Assembly (NCBI GenBank): GCA_001939145.1
Contig: LSRX01000420.1
Location: 70,530-134,529 of the forward strand
Source: Symbiodinium microadriaticum
Taxonomy: Eukaryota > Sar > Dinophyceae > Suessiales > Symbiodiniaceae
DNA length: 64,000 nt
Direction of reading: 5' to 3'
Shown one piece after another: positions 29,525-39,890 of this stretch (within the stretch, counting starts at the first letter, position 1; each line of letters begins with the position of its first letter). Position numbers and translations under genes: made by a program. Under the pieces are notes generated by a model. That model was not told the origin of the DNA. It saw only the letters and a list, made by a program, of their open reading frames with translations, and made no database searches.

Positions 29525-29790
29525 ATGCTTTATGGCCTAGGCCTAAGCATTTTTGTCCTGGCCGCCGCACGGTACCGCCGTGCCGTTGCTGCGGCGCAGC
29601 AGCTCGCTGCGCAGCAGCTGGCTGCACAGGTGCTGGCTGCGCAGCAGCTCGCTGCGCAGCAGCTGGCTGCACAGGTGCTGGCTGCGCAGCAGCTCGCTGC
29701 GCAGCAGGTGGCGGAGGCGGTCCTCATCGAGGACCCCTCCTGTGGTCTGAAGATTCTTTCAAAGCCCTTCTCCCCTTCCTCATGCGGAAG
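29525..29790 (+). CDS. N-terminal exon with Ala-Gln repeat
   Basis: ATG at 29525 starts MLYGLGLSIFVLAAARYRRA, a short hydrophobic stretch, then eight or so AAQQL/AAQVL pentads (about residues 25-62), then VAEAVLIEDPSCGLKIL. Ends with 2 bases over before a GTACGC donor at 29791. A competing frame reads the same repeat as CAAAGCTGAG, but GC3 and the splice join favour this one. Possibly a signal-anchored or coiled protein; function unknown. Confidence 0.45.
29596..29708 (+). repeat. 45-bp coding minisatellite (three 15-bp subunits)
   Basis: 2.5 copies of a 45-bp unit made of CAGCAGCTCGCTGCG, CAGCAGCTGGCTGCA, CAGGTGCTGGCTGCG. Confidence 0.9.
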
Positions 29791-29908
29791 GTACGCAACG
29801 ATCCGAAGGGACAGCTGCCAAAGAAGATGTTGATGAGCACGTCTCGCATGTTTGGTGGCATTCCGCTGAAAAGGTTTGCGATATGTTGTGCAGCTATTTT
29901 GCACACAG

Positions 29909-30003
29909 GTTGTGTCCATATCACTTCGCCCGGATGTTGGCTCTTGAGTTAGTTTTTCCTGCCGGAAACTCCATCACTTCGCGCTGCTTTCTTGCCTCCC
30001 ATG
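29909..30003 (+). CDS. second exon after the Ala-Gln exon
   Basis: Acceptor CTATTTTGCACACAG|G; one base completes the codon left at 29790, then LCPYHFARMLALELVFPAGN and SITSRCFLASH, leaving 1 base before GTTAAC at 30004. Confidence 0.5.
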
Positions 30004-30020
30004 GTTAACCTGGATCCGAG

Positions 30021-30547
30021 AAGCTGCAACTCCAGCTCGGCAAGGTCATGGCCCAGCTTGCCAAGGCTGAGTTTGCTGTGGGGCAAGCAAGGAAGAGGTT
30101 GCAAAAACCACGTGGGAAGGGCAAGGCACCCGTGAGCAGGCGAGGACGCTCCAGAACAGCATTCAGAATGCTGGAGGAGAGCCGCATGGCCATGTGTCGA
30201 GTTCGTCCAGCGAGTCAGATGACGCATCATCTGACAGCTCGACGGACTCCACACAAACAGGGGAGCATCCAGAAGCAGACACCGCTGCAGCCGTGGACGA
30301 GAAGGCTGGTGAGCTGATGGTCCCGCCCGTGTCAAAGGTTCCATCTAAGGCGGCGCCTACGGTCTCGCCCAATGCGCCGCCGAAGGTCCCGCCCAAAAGG
30401 CGGCGCCGAAGGTCCTGCCCAAGATGGAGCGGAAGGTCATGCCTAAGGCCGTGCCGGACGTCGCGCCTAAGGCAGCACCGAAGTAAGGTTTCGTCGAAGG
30501 CGGTGCCAAAGGCAAAGCGGGAGCGACCAGTGGTCCGGGGCCTGTGA
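30021..30547 (+). pseudogene. coding region with disturbed frame (coiled coil, Ser-rich, PKV repeats)
   Basis: Frame 1 gives KLQLQLGKVMAQLAKAEFAV (to about 30100). A different frame then gives VSSSSSESDDASSDSSTDS and KVPSKAAPTVSPNAPPKVPP. At an AAAA run (about 30397-30400) it must shift again to keep the repeat PKAAPKVLPKMERKVMPKAV up to TAA at about 30485. Either tiny introns are missed, or this copy has frameshifts. Antisense ORFs are shadows. Confidence 0.4.
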
Positions 30548-30808
30548 AGTCTGTGACCAGCTGCTCAGGGCACCGTCCGGACTGCGAGTACCGTCAGAGC
30601 GCAGTGGGAGCAAGCTAGCTGGGACGAGACTGTGAGTCGCTGAGAAATGCTTTGCACGTGCATTGGTTTTTCCGCAGCTTAGCCTCTGCAACGGCAGTTG
30701 TTGTGGTTTCCCTGCACCGTTAGCTGGTGCGTAGACATGGAGCATTCCAGAATGCCAGGCACACAAACGGACCGAGTGCACGAACGCCGGCCCGGAGGCT
30801 GAGGAAGA

Positions 30809-31241
30809 GTGCCGCACAGTGGAAGGGACACTCCTACCTGTGTATGTGCTCGATGTCATGATCTTTGGCATCGTATGACACGGTGCGGGTTTTGCTTGGG
30901 AACCAACAAGAAACATGGTCATCAGGGCTGTGGGTTGGGCAAAGATGCGTCGTACTATCAGAAGAACCAATTTGCCCTGGTTCCCTACGTTGGTGCGTTA
31001 CCAAGCACATGGTTGCACCACATTCCAAGCCAAGCAGAATGCAGAAAGGGAGCGGCTTCTGCAGGAGCGCCGGCACAAGACAGAGGCGAAGTTGGACAAG
31101 CTTCGCGAAAAACACGCAGCAGAAGAAGCACAGCTCTGCAAAGGCAGAGCTCGCCGGTGCTTCCAGCCTGAAGGCCAGCTTTTGTGCTGTTGGCTTCTAG
31201 GCCTGTGTCTTATCGTAGCGTCAAATCCTGCTTTGGTTTAA
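30809..31241 (+). CDS. zinc-ribbon-like segment followed by coiled coil, two frames
   Basis: One frame carries CARCHDLWHRMTRCGFC, two Cys pairs that could bind zinc. From about 31020 a different frame carries NAERERLLQERRHKTEAKLD KLREKHAAEEAQ, a charged coiled coil with very high GC3. The frame change again implies an unseen splice or a frameshift. Confidence 0.4.
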
Positions 31242-31280
31242 GCTGCGTCGGAGTCACGGAAATTATCGCTGCTCGCAGGA

Positions 31281-31587
31281 CCGTGGACCCGCCGCAGCCT
31301 CTCGAGCAGTGTCTTCATCCGCGACACCCACTGAAATCCGGTGGGCCGGACAATCGGTGCCACCACCAGCGCCACCAGCACCGCCAACCATTCTACCCCC
31401 TCCCGCCAGCAAGCCGACATCTTTTGGTCCTGCAAACCCTGCTCCGACAATGCCTCCCCCTGACGCTCCTACATCAAACGGTCCCACAAGCTCCGCTGCC
31501 ACTGGTCGAAAGCGAGTTGCGCCTTCTCCTTCTGTTGCAAGAGCGCGATGTAGCCCGCGCGAAACTTGGATAATACAAGTTTCGTAA
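31281..31587 (+). CDS. proline-rich terminal exon
   Basis: Acceptor TCGCTGCTCGCAG|G leads into DRGPAAASRAVSSSATPTEI, then a Pro-rich stretch (SVPPPAPPAPPTILPPPA) and TAA at 31585. Probably the 3' end of the gene that starts at 29525. Confidence 0.45.
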
Positions 31588-32077
31588 AATAATAGATACA
31601 CCCGCCTACATATAGTAGTTGTTTATCTCGCATCGCCGGGTTGAACTGGGTTCTTTTGAAAGAGTTCAACAAATGGCTTTACAGGGTTCCTATGAAGGGA
31701 TCTATAAGTGTCCTACAGGGGACAGGGGCTTAGGGGGTCTAGGATATTTTACGGTTTAGGGTTCAAGGCTCTCTGGGGACTTAGAGGTTTGTAGCATCAT
31801 TAGAGTGTTAGAGGTTGTTTCAGAGTACCTGGATCCTAAATTGCAGTATACCGGGCTTTGTGTGTTTCAGCACCCTTTGCTGCTTACCTTATCCCTTTAT
31901 TACAAGGTCCTAACGATAAGGTGGCTTATTCAAAAGCCCCAAATCCGAAGGCCAAATCCCTGAACCCCAGGCAACCCCTAAACCTTCTTCTGATCCCAAA
32001 GTTGAGATCTCTTGAGTGCTGTCGGGAGTCCGGATCTCTCCATTGCATTCTTCACAAGGTTTAGGGTTTAGGGTTTC

Positions 32078-32172
32078 CCAAAGGGTCCACGTATTCCCTA
32101 TTGTAGGACTTTAGGGCCCTTTTTGGGGCACCAAAATCCATAAACAAATAAGGACCGCTTGGAGCCTTAAGG
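32078..32172 (+). mobile_element. MITE-like element, family M3, diverged
   Basis: CCAAAGGGTCCACGTATTCC to GCTTGGAGCCTTAAGG; similar to 18571. Confidence 0.5.
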
Positions 32173-32403
32173 TTTGGCCATATGTGTTGTTTTGCTCTGG
32201 GCCTTAAGTTTTTGTTGCTTGAGAAGCATTGTTTTCTAGAAAATGCACAAATCCGAGGGGGCATGAACTATGTTATGATGTTGGGTCAAATGCTTATAGT
32301 TTGTTCAGCTTATCTTCCTTAAGTTGGGGGGTCCCCTACATGCAGTGGGGGTCTGGGTCTAGGGTGGAGGACCTGGTGGTCGTCTAGTACTTGACTTGAT
32401 AAA

Positions 32404-32562
32404 ATGTCTGCATATGAGCGGCCCTCTTGTACAGCAACCCCATATCGAGTCACAGAGGCTGCTGTCGGGGCGATCGCCTTTCTAGACGTGTTTGTCGCAG
32501 GATGTGCGGCTTCTGTGGAAATTTTGAAGGCACAAAGTTGTTTCCTTCGCTTGCAAGAGTGA
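32404..32562 (+). CDS. 52-residue ORF with ATG
   Basis: MSAYERPSCTATPYRVTEAA then VGAIAFLDVFVAGCAASVEI (mildly hydrophobic) and TGA. Plausible small protein or exon. Confidence 0.3.
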   Translation: MSAYERPSCTATPYRVTEAAVGAIAFLDVFVAGCAASVEILKAQSCFLRLQE

Positions 32563-33253
32563 CCGGGGCCAGGCAAAAAAAACAAGTTCGATGCTGCGGC
32601 TGTGGGGCTTTGTTTCGTTAGATTCCTGTTTTGCGAATCTGGGATCCATATTGCTTCTAGAATATCTGGAGCTTCTTGATCAGGCCCTTACGTAGGGGTT
32701 CAAAAGTGCTCAGCCAGGCTGCATACTCTAAATCCGAAAAACCCACACACGACTGTTCCATACGTAACCTCATTCCCTTTTGGGCTTTCCTGGAGTTTTC
32801 GCCGCGCCTGAAGCCTTTATGCAGTCTGTAGTACATCGGTCATATAACGGTGCTATCCCCTACGCAATCCATCCCAGCCTCCCAAAGTACCACGACATGC
32901 TCACACCTCCTATAGCCCGCAAAATGCCTCAAAGGGGCCCGCCAGCTTGATTTCCGCGCCCTTCGAATTGATTGTTTCGATCTCGCTTGGTTTTCCCGGG
33001 ATGAGGGTGTGCTCGGATGTAGGGCGTCACGGGGAGTGGCGGTAATGGGTGCACCTGTGGTAGCTTGTGCCTTCTAGCTCTGGGCGTAGTATTTAGGCCG
33101 CGAAAACCCAATGGCGTCAGTATTGGGCAAAGCTCTCTGACTGAGACTCCATGTGCCTATATAATATATATTTAGGCCTTAAAATACCTACATAGAAACC
33201 CTTTTACCGGCGAAGATACATACTAGTAGGTACGTGGAGCCTTAGGGAGTTGA

Positions 33254-33409
33254 GTGGAGAACCCGGAAGGCCCAGCATCTCAACACTCTCATGTTGTTGG
33301 AGAAGTCCGAATGCCATGCAGCCAAGGTGACCCGTCCTTAAGAAATGCAACCAAAGCCGTGAAGCCCGAAGGTGCTCAGTTAATATGGGGGTCTGGATCA
33401 GTACAGTAG
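33254..33409 (+). CDS. possible exon, unknown
   Basis: 51 open codons, VENPEGPASQHSHVVGEVRM then PCSQGDPSLRNATKAVKPEG, TAG at 33407. Better composition than the antisense ORF at 33204-33413. Confidence 0.4.
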   Translation: MENPEGPASQHSHVVGEVRMPCSQGDPSLRNATKAVKPEGAQLIWGSGSVQ

Positions 33410-33633
33410 TCATAGCATGTCCTTTTGGTCTATAACATAAGTCATCTCAAAGCGTACCGCAAAACCTTCTTGTAATCATATGAAATAAGTATCGGCCCTG
33501 TATTCGCATGTTCTACTAGGCCCTCGTCGTGTCTGACCATCAAGGAATTCTCTGTAAGCAAAATCGTCAGGGACAGACGAAAGCAAAAGGCGGGAGGACC
33601 CCAAGCCTCATGTCGGGGCCCCCTACACATCGA

Positions 33634-33747
33634 AGGGCTCCAAGGGCGGGATGAAGGTAGGTGGGGTAAGCCGAAATCAGAGTGCTGATATGTAATCAGG
33701 ACTCCGTAATCCTACTTAACCTTTATCCAACCTTTTGAGGCCTCCGG
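33634..33747 (+). mobile_element. MITE-like palindrome, family M5, diverged
   Basis: GGGCGGGATGAAGGTAGGTG at the left, CCAACCTTTTGAGGCCTCCG at the right, as in the copy at 5281. Confidence 0.6.
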
Positions 33748-34255
33748 AAACAATTGGAGCAGAGTCTGGGCTCTAGCATTTACGATCCTAGGACCCTAGA
33801 GCTTAGCACTGTAGGGCTTGTAACATAGACTTATGACTGGTGACTGTTGAGGTAGTGAACGTGCAACCAAAGCCAAGATATAAACCCTATATGAGCCCTA
33901 CATTATCCCTGTACTCTAGAAACCCCCATGCATTACATAAGCCCCATACTGTACAAAACCCTAAGACCCTGAATTGAGCAGCTATATAAAACGTATACAG
34001 ACCCCCAAACCCTAAGCACTAAGCCAGAACCCTAAATTGCAAAAACCCTTACTTGGAGGATCATGAGGCTTGGTACGTACAGTTATGAATGCATTATTTT
34101 GGTTGTACGTAGTTATAAATACGTATAGTTACCTCACTTCCTCTAACCCTGTGGTTACCAAGTCCCTTGAACCGTTTAAGTAGACCCCAAACCCCAAACC
34201 CTGAAATGGAATCCTATTCTAGAACCCTATCGTGCCGTTAAAAAGAACCCTAGCC

Positions 34256-34359
34256 TACTGTTGATGGTATAAATCCTGCACTACCTTAAGGACCCTAAAC
34301 TATGGGAATATGGTATCTTCCTTGTTTTGGGCAATGCAGGACTTATATCGTCAGCCGTA
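34256..34359 (-). mobile_element. MITE-like palindrome, family M1
   Basis: TACTGTTGATGGTATAAATC to TTATATCGTCAGCCGTA; inverted relative to 23076, same as 14926. Confidence 0.75.
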
Positions 34360-34369
34360 GTTCCTATAT

Positions 34370-34490
34370 TACCCTAAACCCTAAACGTTCCTATATTACC
34401 CTAAACCCTAAACCCTAAACCCCAAACCCTAAACCCCAAACCCTAAACCCTAAACCCCAAACCCCAAACCCCAAACCCTAAACTCCTATA
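34370..34490. repeat. interstitial CCCTAAA block
   Basis: Fourteen or so CCCTAAA/CCCCAAA units, broken by TTCCTATATTA. Confidence 0.9.
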
Positions 34491-34599
34491 TTACAAACCC
34501 CTACGCCCTACGCCTCGCAGGGTTCGCCCGGGAAACCCTGGCCGCCTCGCAACTCAGCCCGCGAGTTCCGCAGCAAAGTCCGAGGCGCGAGCCTCTGTA

Positions 34600-34752
34600 G
34601 AAGTCAGAATCATTATCAATTAGGGTTTAGGGTTTATGGTTTAGGGTTAAGTCGGAATAATTATCAATCAGGGTTTAGGGTTTAGGGTTAAGTCAGAATA
34701 ATTATCAATTTGGGTTTAGGGTTTAGGGTTAAGTCAGAATAATTATCAATTT
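34600..34752 (+). repeat. 46-bp tandem array containing TTTAGGG
   Basis: 3.5 copies of AAGTCAGAATAATTATCAAT followed by TTAGGGTTTAGGGTTTAGGG-type sequence. Confidence 0.9.
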
Positions 34753-34984
34753 TGGGGCATTTTGGGGTATCCTTTTATGATATTAATTTAAAGTTGTATT
34801 TGGGAACCCCAAGAAGTTATTATCAGTATTATTCGTCGGGGTTCCTTATCATGATTGCAGTATAGGCAGTATATATCTGTATAATATATACCAAAAGCCT
34901 TTTTCCCATTCTTATGGCCCCTACACTGCCGGACCACGACCATCCCTGCACCCTTTGAAGGGGTTCTATCGGGTCCGATAACAG

Positions 34985-35165
34985 GGTCCCCTTTAAAGGG
35001 TAGTATAGAGTTCTATAACAGGGTCCTCCTTACAGGGTACCATAGGATTCCATGATATAAGGTATTCTTTCAAGGGTATATTATAGGGCTCTAAAACATT
35101 AAAAGGGTATGAGCGGGTTCTATAATAGGGTCCCCGTATAAGGGGTTCGCTAAGGTATCCTACAA
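34985..35165 (-). repeat. degenerate GGTTCTATAACAGGGTCCCC array
   Basis: Four or five inverted relatives of the array at 15948. Confidence 0.65.
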
Positions 35166-35576
35166 GGATACTCTCGTCGGGGTTTCGAGTTTGGGGTTTA
35201 TAGCTTAGGGTTTGGGTATATGGTTCCGGGTTTGTGGAAGGTTCAGGGTTACCGTTTAGGGGTTAAGGCGGCGAAGCTGTAGGGTTGCGGGTTCAGGGTC
35301 CCGAATAGCAAGGTAGAAAGAGTGTACGAAGATGGAGAATGGGGGCTTTTTGTTGGTGGGGGTGGGTTGGGAACTACGGCCCCGCAGAAATAGTGTACCT
35401 AGATGGAGGGTCTAGGTACAATTGGAGCTTTTAAGGCGGGTGCAGGGTCACAGGGATCATCTAATTAAGGTGTCCTGCTGCTTTATTGGTGATTGTGTTT
35501 TTGCGGTTTTTGTTTGTTTTTTCGATCTGGTGGGTCTCTATGCAAACGGTTTGAGGTCAGCATGCATGCCGCCAAG
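35166..35576. repeat. decayed TTTAGGG DNA, no gene seen
   Basis: TTTGGGG/TTTAGGG decay at 35180-35310, G-rich unique sequence after it. Confidence 0.5.
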
Positions 35577-35649
35577 ATGAGATCTTCACCACGCTGTCAC
35601 GGAGTTTCTTCTTGGTGCTTTCGGAGCTTGCGCCTGCGAGTTCGGGCAG
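35577..35649 (+). CDS. possible exon
   Basis: Start phase 2 after GCCAAG, then EIFTTLSRSFFLVLSELAPA and SSG, leaving 2 bases before GTTTGG at 35650. High GC3. A minus-strand reading (STKKKLRDSVVKISSW) is also open, so strand is not certain. Confidence 0.4.
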
Positions 35650-35964
35650 GTTTGGTTCTTTTTGTTTGAGTCGAGGTTCTAAGCTCCGGGCATGGGGTGT
35701 GCGGTTTAAAAGTATAGGGTTTTCCATGTTAGGGCAAAGGGTTGAGCCCCATATTCTTGTAAAACCAAGAGCAGTGCGACTAAGACCTGTACAGGGTTTA
35801 GGGTTTAAAGTATAGGGTTTAGGGTCCTGAGAATTCGTACAAACCATAATAACATCCTCTACCGTACGCCATCCCACGGAACCTTCTTTCGAGCTCGATA
35901 ATTCAAGAAGCCTGAACCCTAAACCCCACACCGGCGAAAGCCCTATAATCCTGCAGAGCCGTAG

Positions 35965-36070
35965 TTAAACAAACCCTTAGAGGAACCCGCCCACGGCCAG
36001 GGCAAACTTTCCGGCCGGCTGGGCAAGCAGAGTCCGCCGATGCAGGCCACCAGCTCAACAAGTCTTGCGG
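35965..36070 (+). CDS. possible exon
   Basis: LEEPAHGQGKLSGRLGKQSP then PMQATSSTSLA, 1 base over before GTAATC at 36071. Rich in G/C third positions. Confidence 0.4.
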
Positions 36071-36625
36071 GTAATCAATTCTGTGTCCTTCTAAGATGTT
36101 GGGTTTGGGTGTAAGGTTCAGGATACGGTCGGACATTCGTGAGTTGTGAACCAGCACTTGTGCCTATATAGGCACTGGGCTACCACCAACAGGCTGCCAG
36201 CGGTTCAGTCGAACTTGTCTGAGGTTCGGAGTTTGGAATTTAGGGCGCAGTTCCAGAACCTTTGGCTTCGGGTTCATGATACTTTAACTGTCCGTCCAGA
36301 CTTTCGGAAACTGATCTGAAAGGGTGCCAAAGCAAAAGGCCGATCTCGGGTTTGACGGTCAGGTCTGCTAGAGGGTGTAGGGCGTAGGGATTGAAGATTA
36401 CAGGCTTTTGTGAGGGTTTCGAGTGATAGGGGTGAAGGGTCGTGGCGGCTCTAGACTGCGAAGGGTTGTGGGTGTATAGTGGTCGCTCTTGCCCTCACCT
36501 GAACCCTAAACTCCCTAAACCCTAAACCCTGAGCCTTAAACCTTAATTAAGGCCCTAAGCCCGAAGCCCCTGAAGCCTAAGGCTTAGAGGTACAAACTGG
36601 AGGCTCCTTTGGTGTTTAGTGTTTG

Positions 36626-36688
36626 ATGATTGAGCAGGGGCCTAAGCCGTCGCACTACTATCCGCTTACTGCCTTTACAGCAGCACAG
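36626..36688 (+). CDS. Gene E exon 1 (start)
   Basis: ATG followed by IEQGPKPSHYYPLTAFTAAQ, ending in phase 0 before GTGGAAGG at 36689. First of five exons with agreeing phases (63, 39, 136, 78 and 70 bp). A longer overlapping ORF (36630-36866) in another frame is not supported by splice signals. Confidence 0.55.
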
Positions 36689-36808
36689 GTGGAAGGATAA
36701 TATGCTTTTATTCCCAAACCCTCTTCAAATTACCATGAAGCCAATTATTTTTTGCTTTGTATACTTACCGAGTAAAAGATCGCCAAGCCCTTGTCTAATT
36801 TGTATTAG

Positions 36809-36847
36809 GCCACTGCACAAGACCCACTGGCCCCTCAGTTGGAGCAG
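36809..36847 (+). CDS. Gene E exon 2 (39 bp)
   Basis: Acceptor TTTGTATTAG|G, 13 codons ATAQDPLAPQLEQ, phase 0-0, donor GTGTTG at 36848. The intron before it is 120 bp. Confidence 0.5.
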
Positions 36848-37449
36848 GTGTTGTGTCAAGCGTTGAGTATCGCCGACAGGGTCTAGTGGTATTTAGGATT
36901 TAGGGTTGCCAAATGTCCAAGTCGCTGGAAAGTTAAAGTCGTAGGGAAGCTCCCAGAGAACCGTTGACACTCCTGTGAGTGCGGGTAAAAACTCCGCGGT
37001 CCTATTGACGCCTTCCCGTACGAGACGAGCCGGTCTAGTCCTTCGAAACCCGCGCTTGAAAGTTTTGTCAACACCACGGCAGCCCTTTTTCCGTTCAATT
37101 CCTTCTAGCACCGAAAACCCACACACACACACACGAGAACACCTCATGAAGAACCTATGAAACCCTTCACGACCTCGTATGGGTCCTTCTGAAATCTCGC
37201 AAAAACTCGCCTGAACACTGAGCCCTGGCACCAAAAAACGAACACCCCCAAGCCCTAAAACAGAAAACCCAGCAACCCTAAACTCTTACAGGGAATCGGT
37301 AAGCAGTGAAGTTTCACAGACTCAAGTCTTGACTCATATGTGGGAGAGACCATGGCGACCTGTGCAAGACACACACAAAGTTTGAAAGGATATAGCGAAA
37401 GTCCTTCGTCGGGACAGGATCAAGTCCCCTTACTTCAAGGTACTTACAG

Positions 37450-37585
37450 TCGTCAAAGCAGTCACCAAGCAAGGCTTGTCTTTGCAGCATTGAAGGAGGT
37501 TCGGAAGAAGAGGTTTGCTACCGAGTATTACTTGCAGCATCAGACGCCTTAAAGGAACGCATAAAGCAACCCCAAACTCTAAAAG
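37450..37585 (+). CDS. Gene E exon 3
   Basis: Acceptor GGTACTTACAG, then SSKQSPSKACLCSIEGGSEE and EVCYRVLLAASDALKERIKQ; 1 base over before GTTAAACCC at 37586. The ORF at 37340-37552 in another frame overlaps it; its N part may be chance. Confidence 0.55.
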
Positions 37586-37728
37586 GTTAAACCCTACAGC
37601 CCATAAACCCCTAAAGCCCTAAACCCCTAAACCCTAAACCCTACAACCCTTCGAGCGTAATCCCTAAGAACCCCTAAACCCTACAACCCTTAGAGCATAT
37701 ATAAACCCTAAACCCTGCAATCCCAAAG
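37586..37728. repeat. Gene E intron 3, CCCTAAA-rich
   Basis: 143 bp that begins GTTAAACCCT and is mostly CCCTAAA/CCCTACA units up to CCCAAAG. Confidence 0.6.
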
Positions 37729-37806
37729 CCATGAAAAGCTCAGGCTTCGGCGCGCATCCGGAGAGGAGGCTGCAAGCCTTGCAGGCGAAGTTGGAGGCGA
37801 TGTCTT
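37729..37806 (+). CDS. Gene E exon 4, coiled coil
   Basis: Two bases (CC) complete the codon from exon 3, then MKSSGFGAHPERRLQALQAK and LEAMS; 1 base over before GTAGGC at 37807. Confidence 0.5.
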
Positions 37807-37814
37807 GTAGGCAT

Positions 37815-38030
37815 AGGGTTTAGGGTTTGGGCTTTGGGCTTTGGGTTTAGGGTTTAGGGCTTAGGGTTTTGGGCTTTGGGGTTAGGGTTTAGGGATTTAG
37901 GGTTTAGGGGAGGCTTTGGGCCTGATGAAGCAGGGGCTGCAGGGTTTAGGCGCGTGCGGGTGGGGGGATAAATTATGAGGTTTGGGGTTTAAGGGTTTTG
38001 GGCTTTACGCTTTAGGGTGTAGGGTGGGAT
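37815..38030. repeat. TTTAGGG block inside Gene E intron 4
   Basis: TTTAGGG/TTTGGGC units, densest at 37815-37915, in a 556-bp intron (37807-38362). Confidence 0.85.
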
Positions 38031-38245
38031 CGACTATACAGATTACGGGTCTCGGGGCCTTTCCAGGTCTAACACGATCTGTCGAAGGTTCTATCTGTTT
38101 GGTTTTGTGGGATCTCGTAAACGCTTCATAGGGTTTCTATGCAATCCATAAGAACACATCATAAGAGTTCTTGTTGGGTTCGGACCGGTTTGACTGAAGA
38201 TCTTACAAGGGTTTTTATAATGTACCTCAATAGCAGATGCCTTGG

Positions 38246-38314
38246 CCCTAAGGTGCCTATAGAGGGACTACATTAAGGCCGTCTTATACATTCTTTGGAT
38301 ACATGGACCCTTAG
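38246..38314 (+). mobile_element. MITE-like element, family M3, short
   Basis: CCCTAAGGTGCC to ACATGGACCCTTAG, core GGGACTACATTAAGGCC; also within Gene E intron 4. Confidence 0.5.
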
Positions 38315-38362
38315 TAAGCGCACAGGTCGAAACCCTAGAAGCTAACCCCTAGCCCCTAAAAG

Positions 38363-38432
38363 CTCTGCCTATCGAGGAGGCACATGGATCCTTGTCTGCC
38401 GCGTTCAGTGCCATGGATCTCGACGGCCGGGG
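38363..38432 (+). CDS. Gene E exon 5, EF-hand-like
   Basis: Two bases complete the codon from exon 4, then LPIEEAHGSLSAAFSAMDLD GRG, 2 bases over before GTGCCC at 38433. AAFSAMDLDGRG matches the first half of an EF-hand (helix E then D-x-D-G-x-G; loop position 5 is Arg instead of Asp). The rest of the loop must lie in a later exon. Confidence 0.45.
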
Positions 38433-38754
38433 GTGCCCTCTTTTTTGGGCTTACGGCTTTGGGATTAGGGTTAATGTAAACCCAAAACTTAAGGCCTTGG
38501 GTTCGGGGTTTATGTAAACCCTAAACCGTAAACTTCATAATGGATTTTCAGGATTTGGGGTTTAGGTTTGGGATTTGGGGTTCCGGTTCGATTGGGGGGA
38601 CCGTTTGTTTTGTTTTTTTGTTTTCGAAGGCTGGCATGTAGGGCTTTGTAACCGGGTACAAGGCTTTATGGGGTGCAGGCGGTGTAGGGTCTATATTTTC
38701 TATACCTTGAAAGATGCTTGAGGGGTTTGCAAAGGCATTTTGGGGGATATGTTT

Positions 38755-38880
38755 CGACCCTAAACTCTAAACCCTGAACCCTCAACCCTAAACCCTGAAC
38801 CCTAAACCCTAAAAAAAAACCCAAACCCTAAACCTTGAACCCAAACTCTAAACCCTGAGCCCTAAACCCTGAACCCTGGA
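38755..38880. repeat. interstitial CCCTAAA block
   Basis: CCCTAAA/CCCTGAA units with a short poly-A. Confidence 0.9.
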
Positions 38881-38888
38881 CTCCGGAG

Positions 38889-38962
38889 ATCTTCGAGTTT
38901 GCTAACAGTCTTGCTGTGTTGGCATCACGGCGTGAGGGTCGGGATTGTAGACATGTTTGGTT
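38889..38962 (+). CDS. possible exon, helix
   Basis: IFEFANSLAVLASRREG and onward in a frame open to TAG at 39000. The composition would suit the exiting helix of an EF-hand, but its phase does not join cleanly to 38432. Confidence 0.35.
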
Positions 38963-39110
38963 CGATAAACCCTATAAAACCGGTTTATGGTTTAGGGCTT
39001 AGGCCCTAAACCCTTGACACTGAAACCCTAGACCCTCAACTATTAGACCTACTCTCCAGCCCTCCGTATTCCTCAGCGCCGCTTGTGGCTGATCTGGCTT
39101 TCGATCCCTG

Positions 39111-39314
39111 AGCCCTAAACCCCTTCAGAGGGTTTACGTAGGCTCCCGTGATGACCCGAGAGGCATGGGGCCGAAACCACAGGAAGTTACAGGAAGTTTC
39201 AACTGCCGGACCCTTTGCGCAACTTGGTCGGCATGCTGCATGACGCTTTTCGAGCCGCCCTGCGATGTGCGTGTGGAGTGGAAGGTCGTGGGGGGTTCCA
39301 TTTTCCATTCCTGA
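39111..39314 (+). CDS. possible terminal exon
   Basis: 67 open codons between TGA (39108) and TGA (39312): RDDPRGMGPKPQEVTGSFN, LFEPPCDVRVEWKVVGGSI. Good composition. The antisense ORFs at 39036-39346 overlap. A short palindrome (TGAAGGTTGAAAACCTTCA) spans the stop. Confidence 0.35.
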   Translation, partial: SPKPLQRVYVGSRDDPRGMGPKPQEVTGSFNCRTLCATWSACCMTLFEPPCDVRVEWKVVGGSIFHS

Positions 39315-39659
39315 AGGTTGAAAACCTTCAACCCCGACGCGCCCAACCGGGAAGCGTAAAACCCTAAACGCTAAACCCTAAATCCCTAAACCCTAAACAC
39401 AGAAACCATCGGAAACCCTAAGCACGCGGCCCACGCTAATCTTGATTAGAGTCTAGGCTTCAGGGCTTGGGGCTCAGCGTCTACTTGAAAGGGTTCCAAG
39501 AGGGATCCTTTGGGGATTGAATCGCATTGAGGCTTAACTTAAAGGTTCATGCGACTTAGTAACTGGCGCTGTGCATAAAGTAGCTGTACTATATTTATAA
39601 CCAGTCATAACCTCAGCCAAGGCTAAGGCACTTGTAACTGCGCTTACCAAGTCCCATGA

Positions 39660-39890
39660 ACCTCCAAGTAGGGCTTTAAGGTGCTGAAAACTCTAAACCC
39701 CTATAGGCCCTAAACCCTAGACCCCTAAACCCCTAAACCCTAAACCCTAAAGACCCCTAAACCCCGAACCGTGTTTCCAGTTTAGGTTTAGGTCTCAGGG
39801 TTTCGGGTCCAGGACTTGCAGCCCAGACTCCTCTGCACCTTGCCCAGATCGTCGAACATAGTTTAGGGTTTAGGGTTTAGGGTTTAGGTG
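39660..39890. repeat. telomere-like blocks, both orientations
   Basis: CCCTAAA at 39690-39770 and TTTAGGG at 39862-39888, with an exon-like patch between (DLQPRLLCTLPRSSNI, 39812-39861). Confidence 0.8.
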
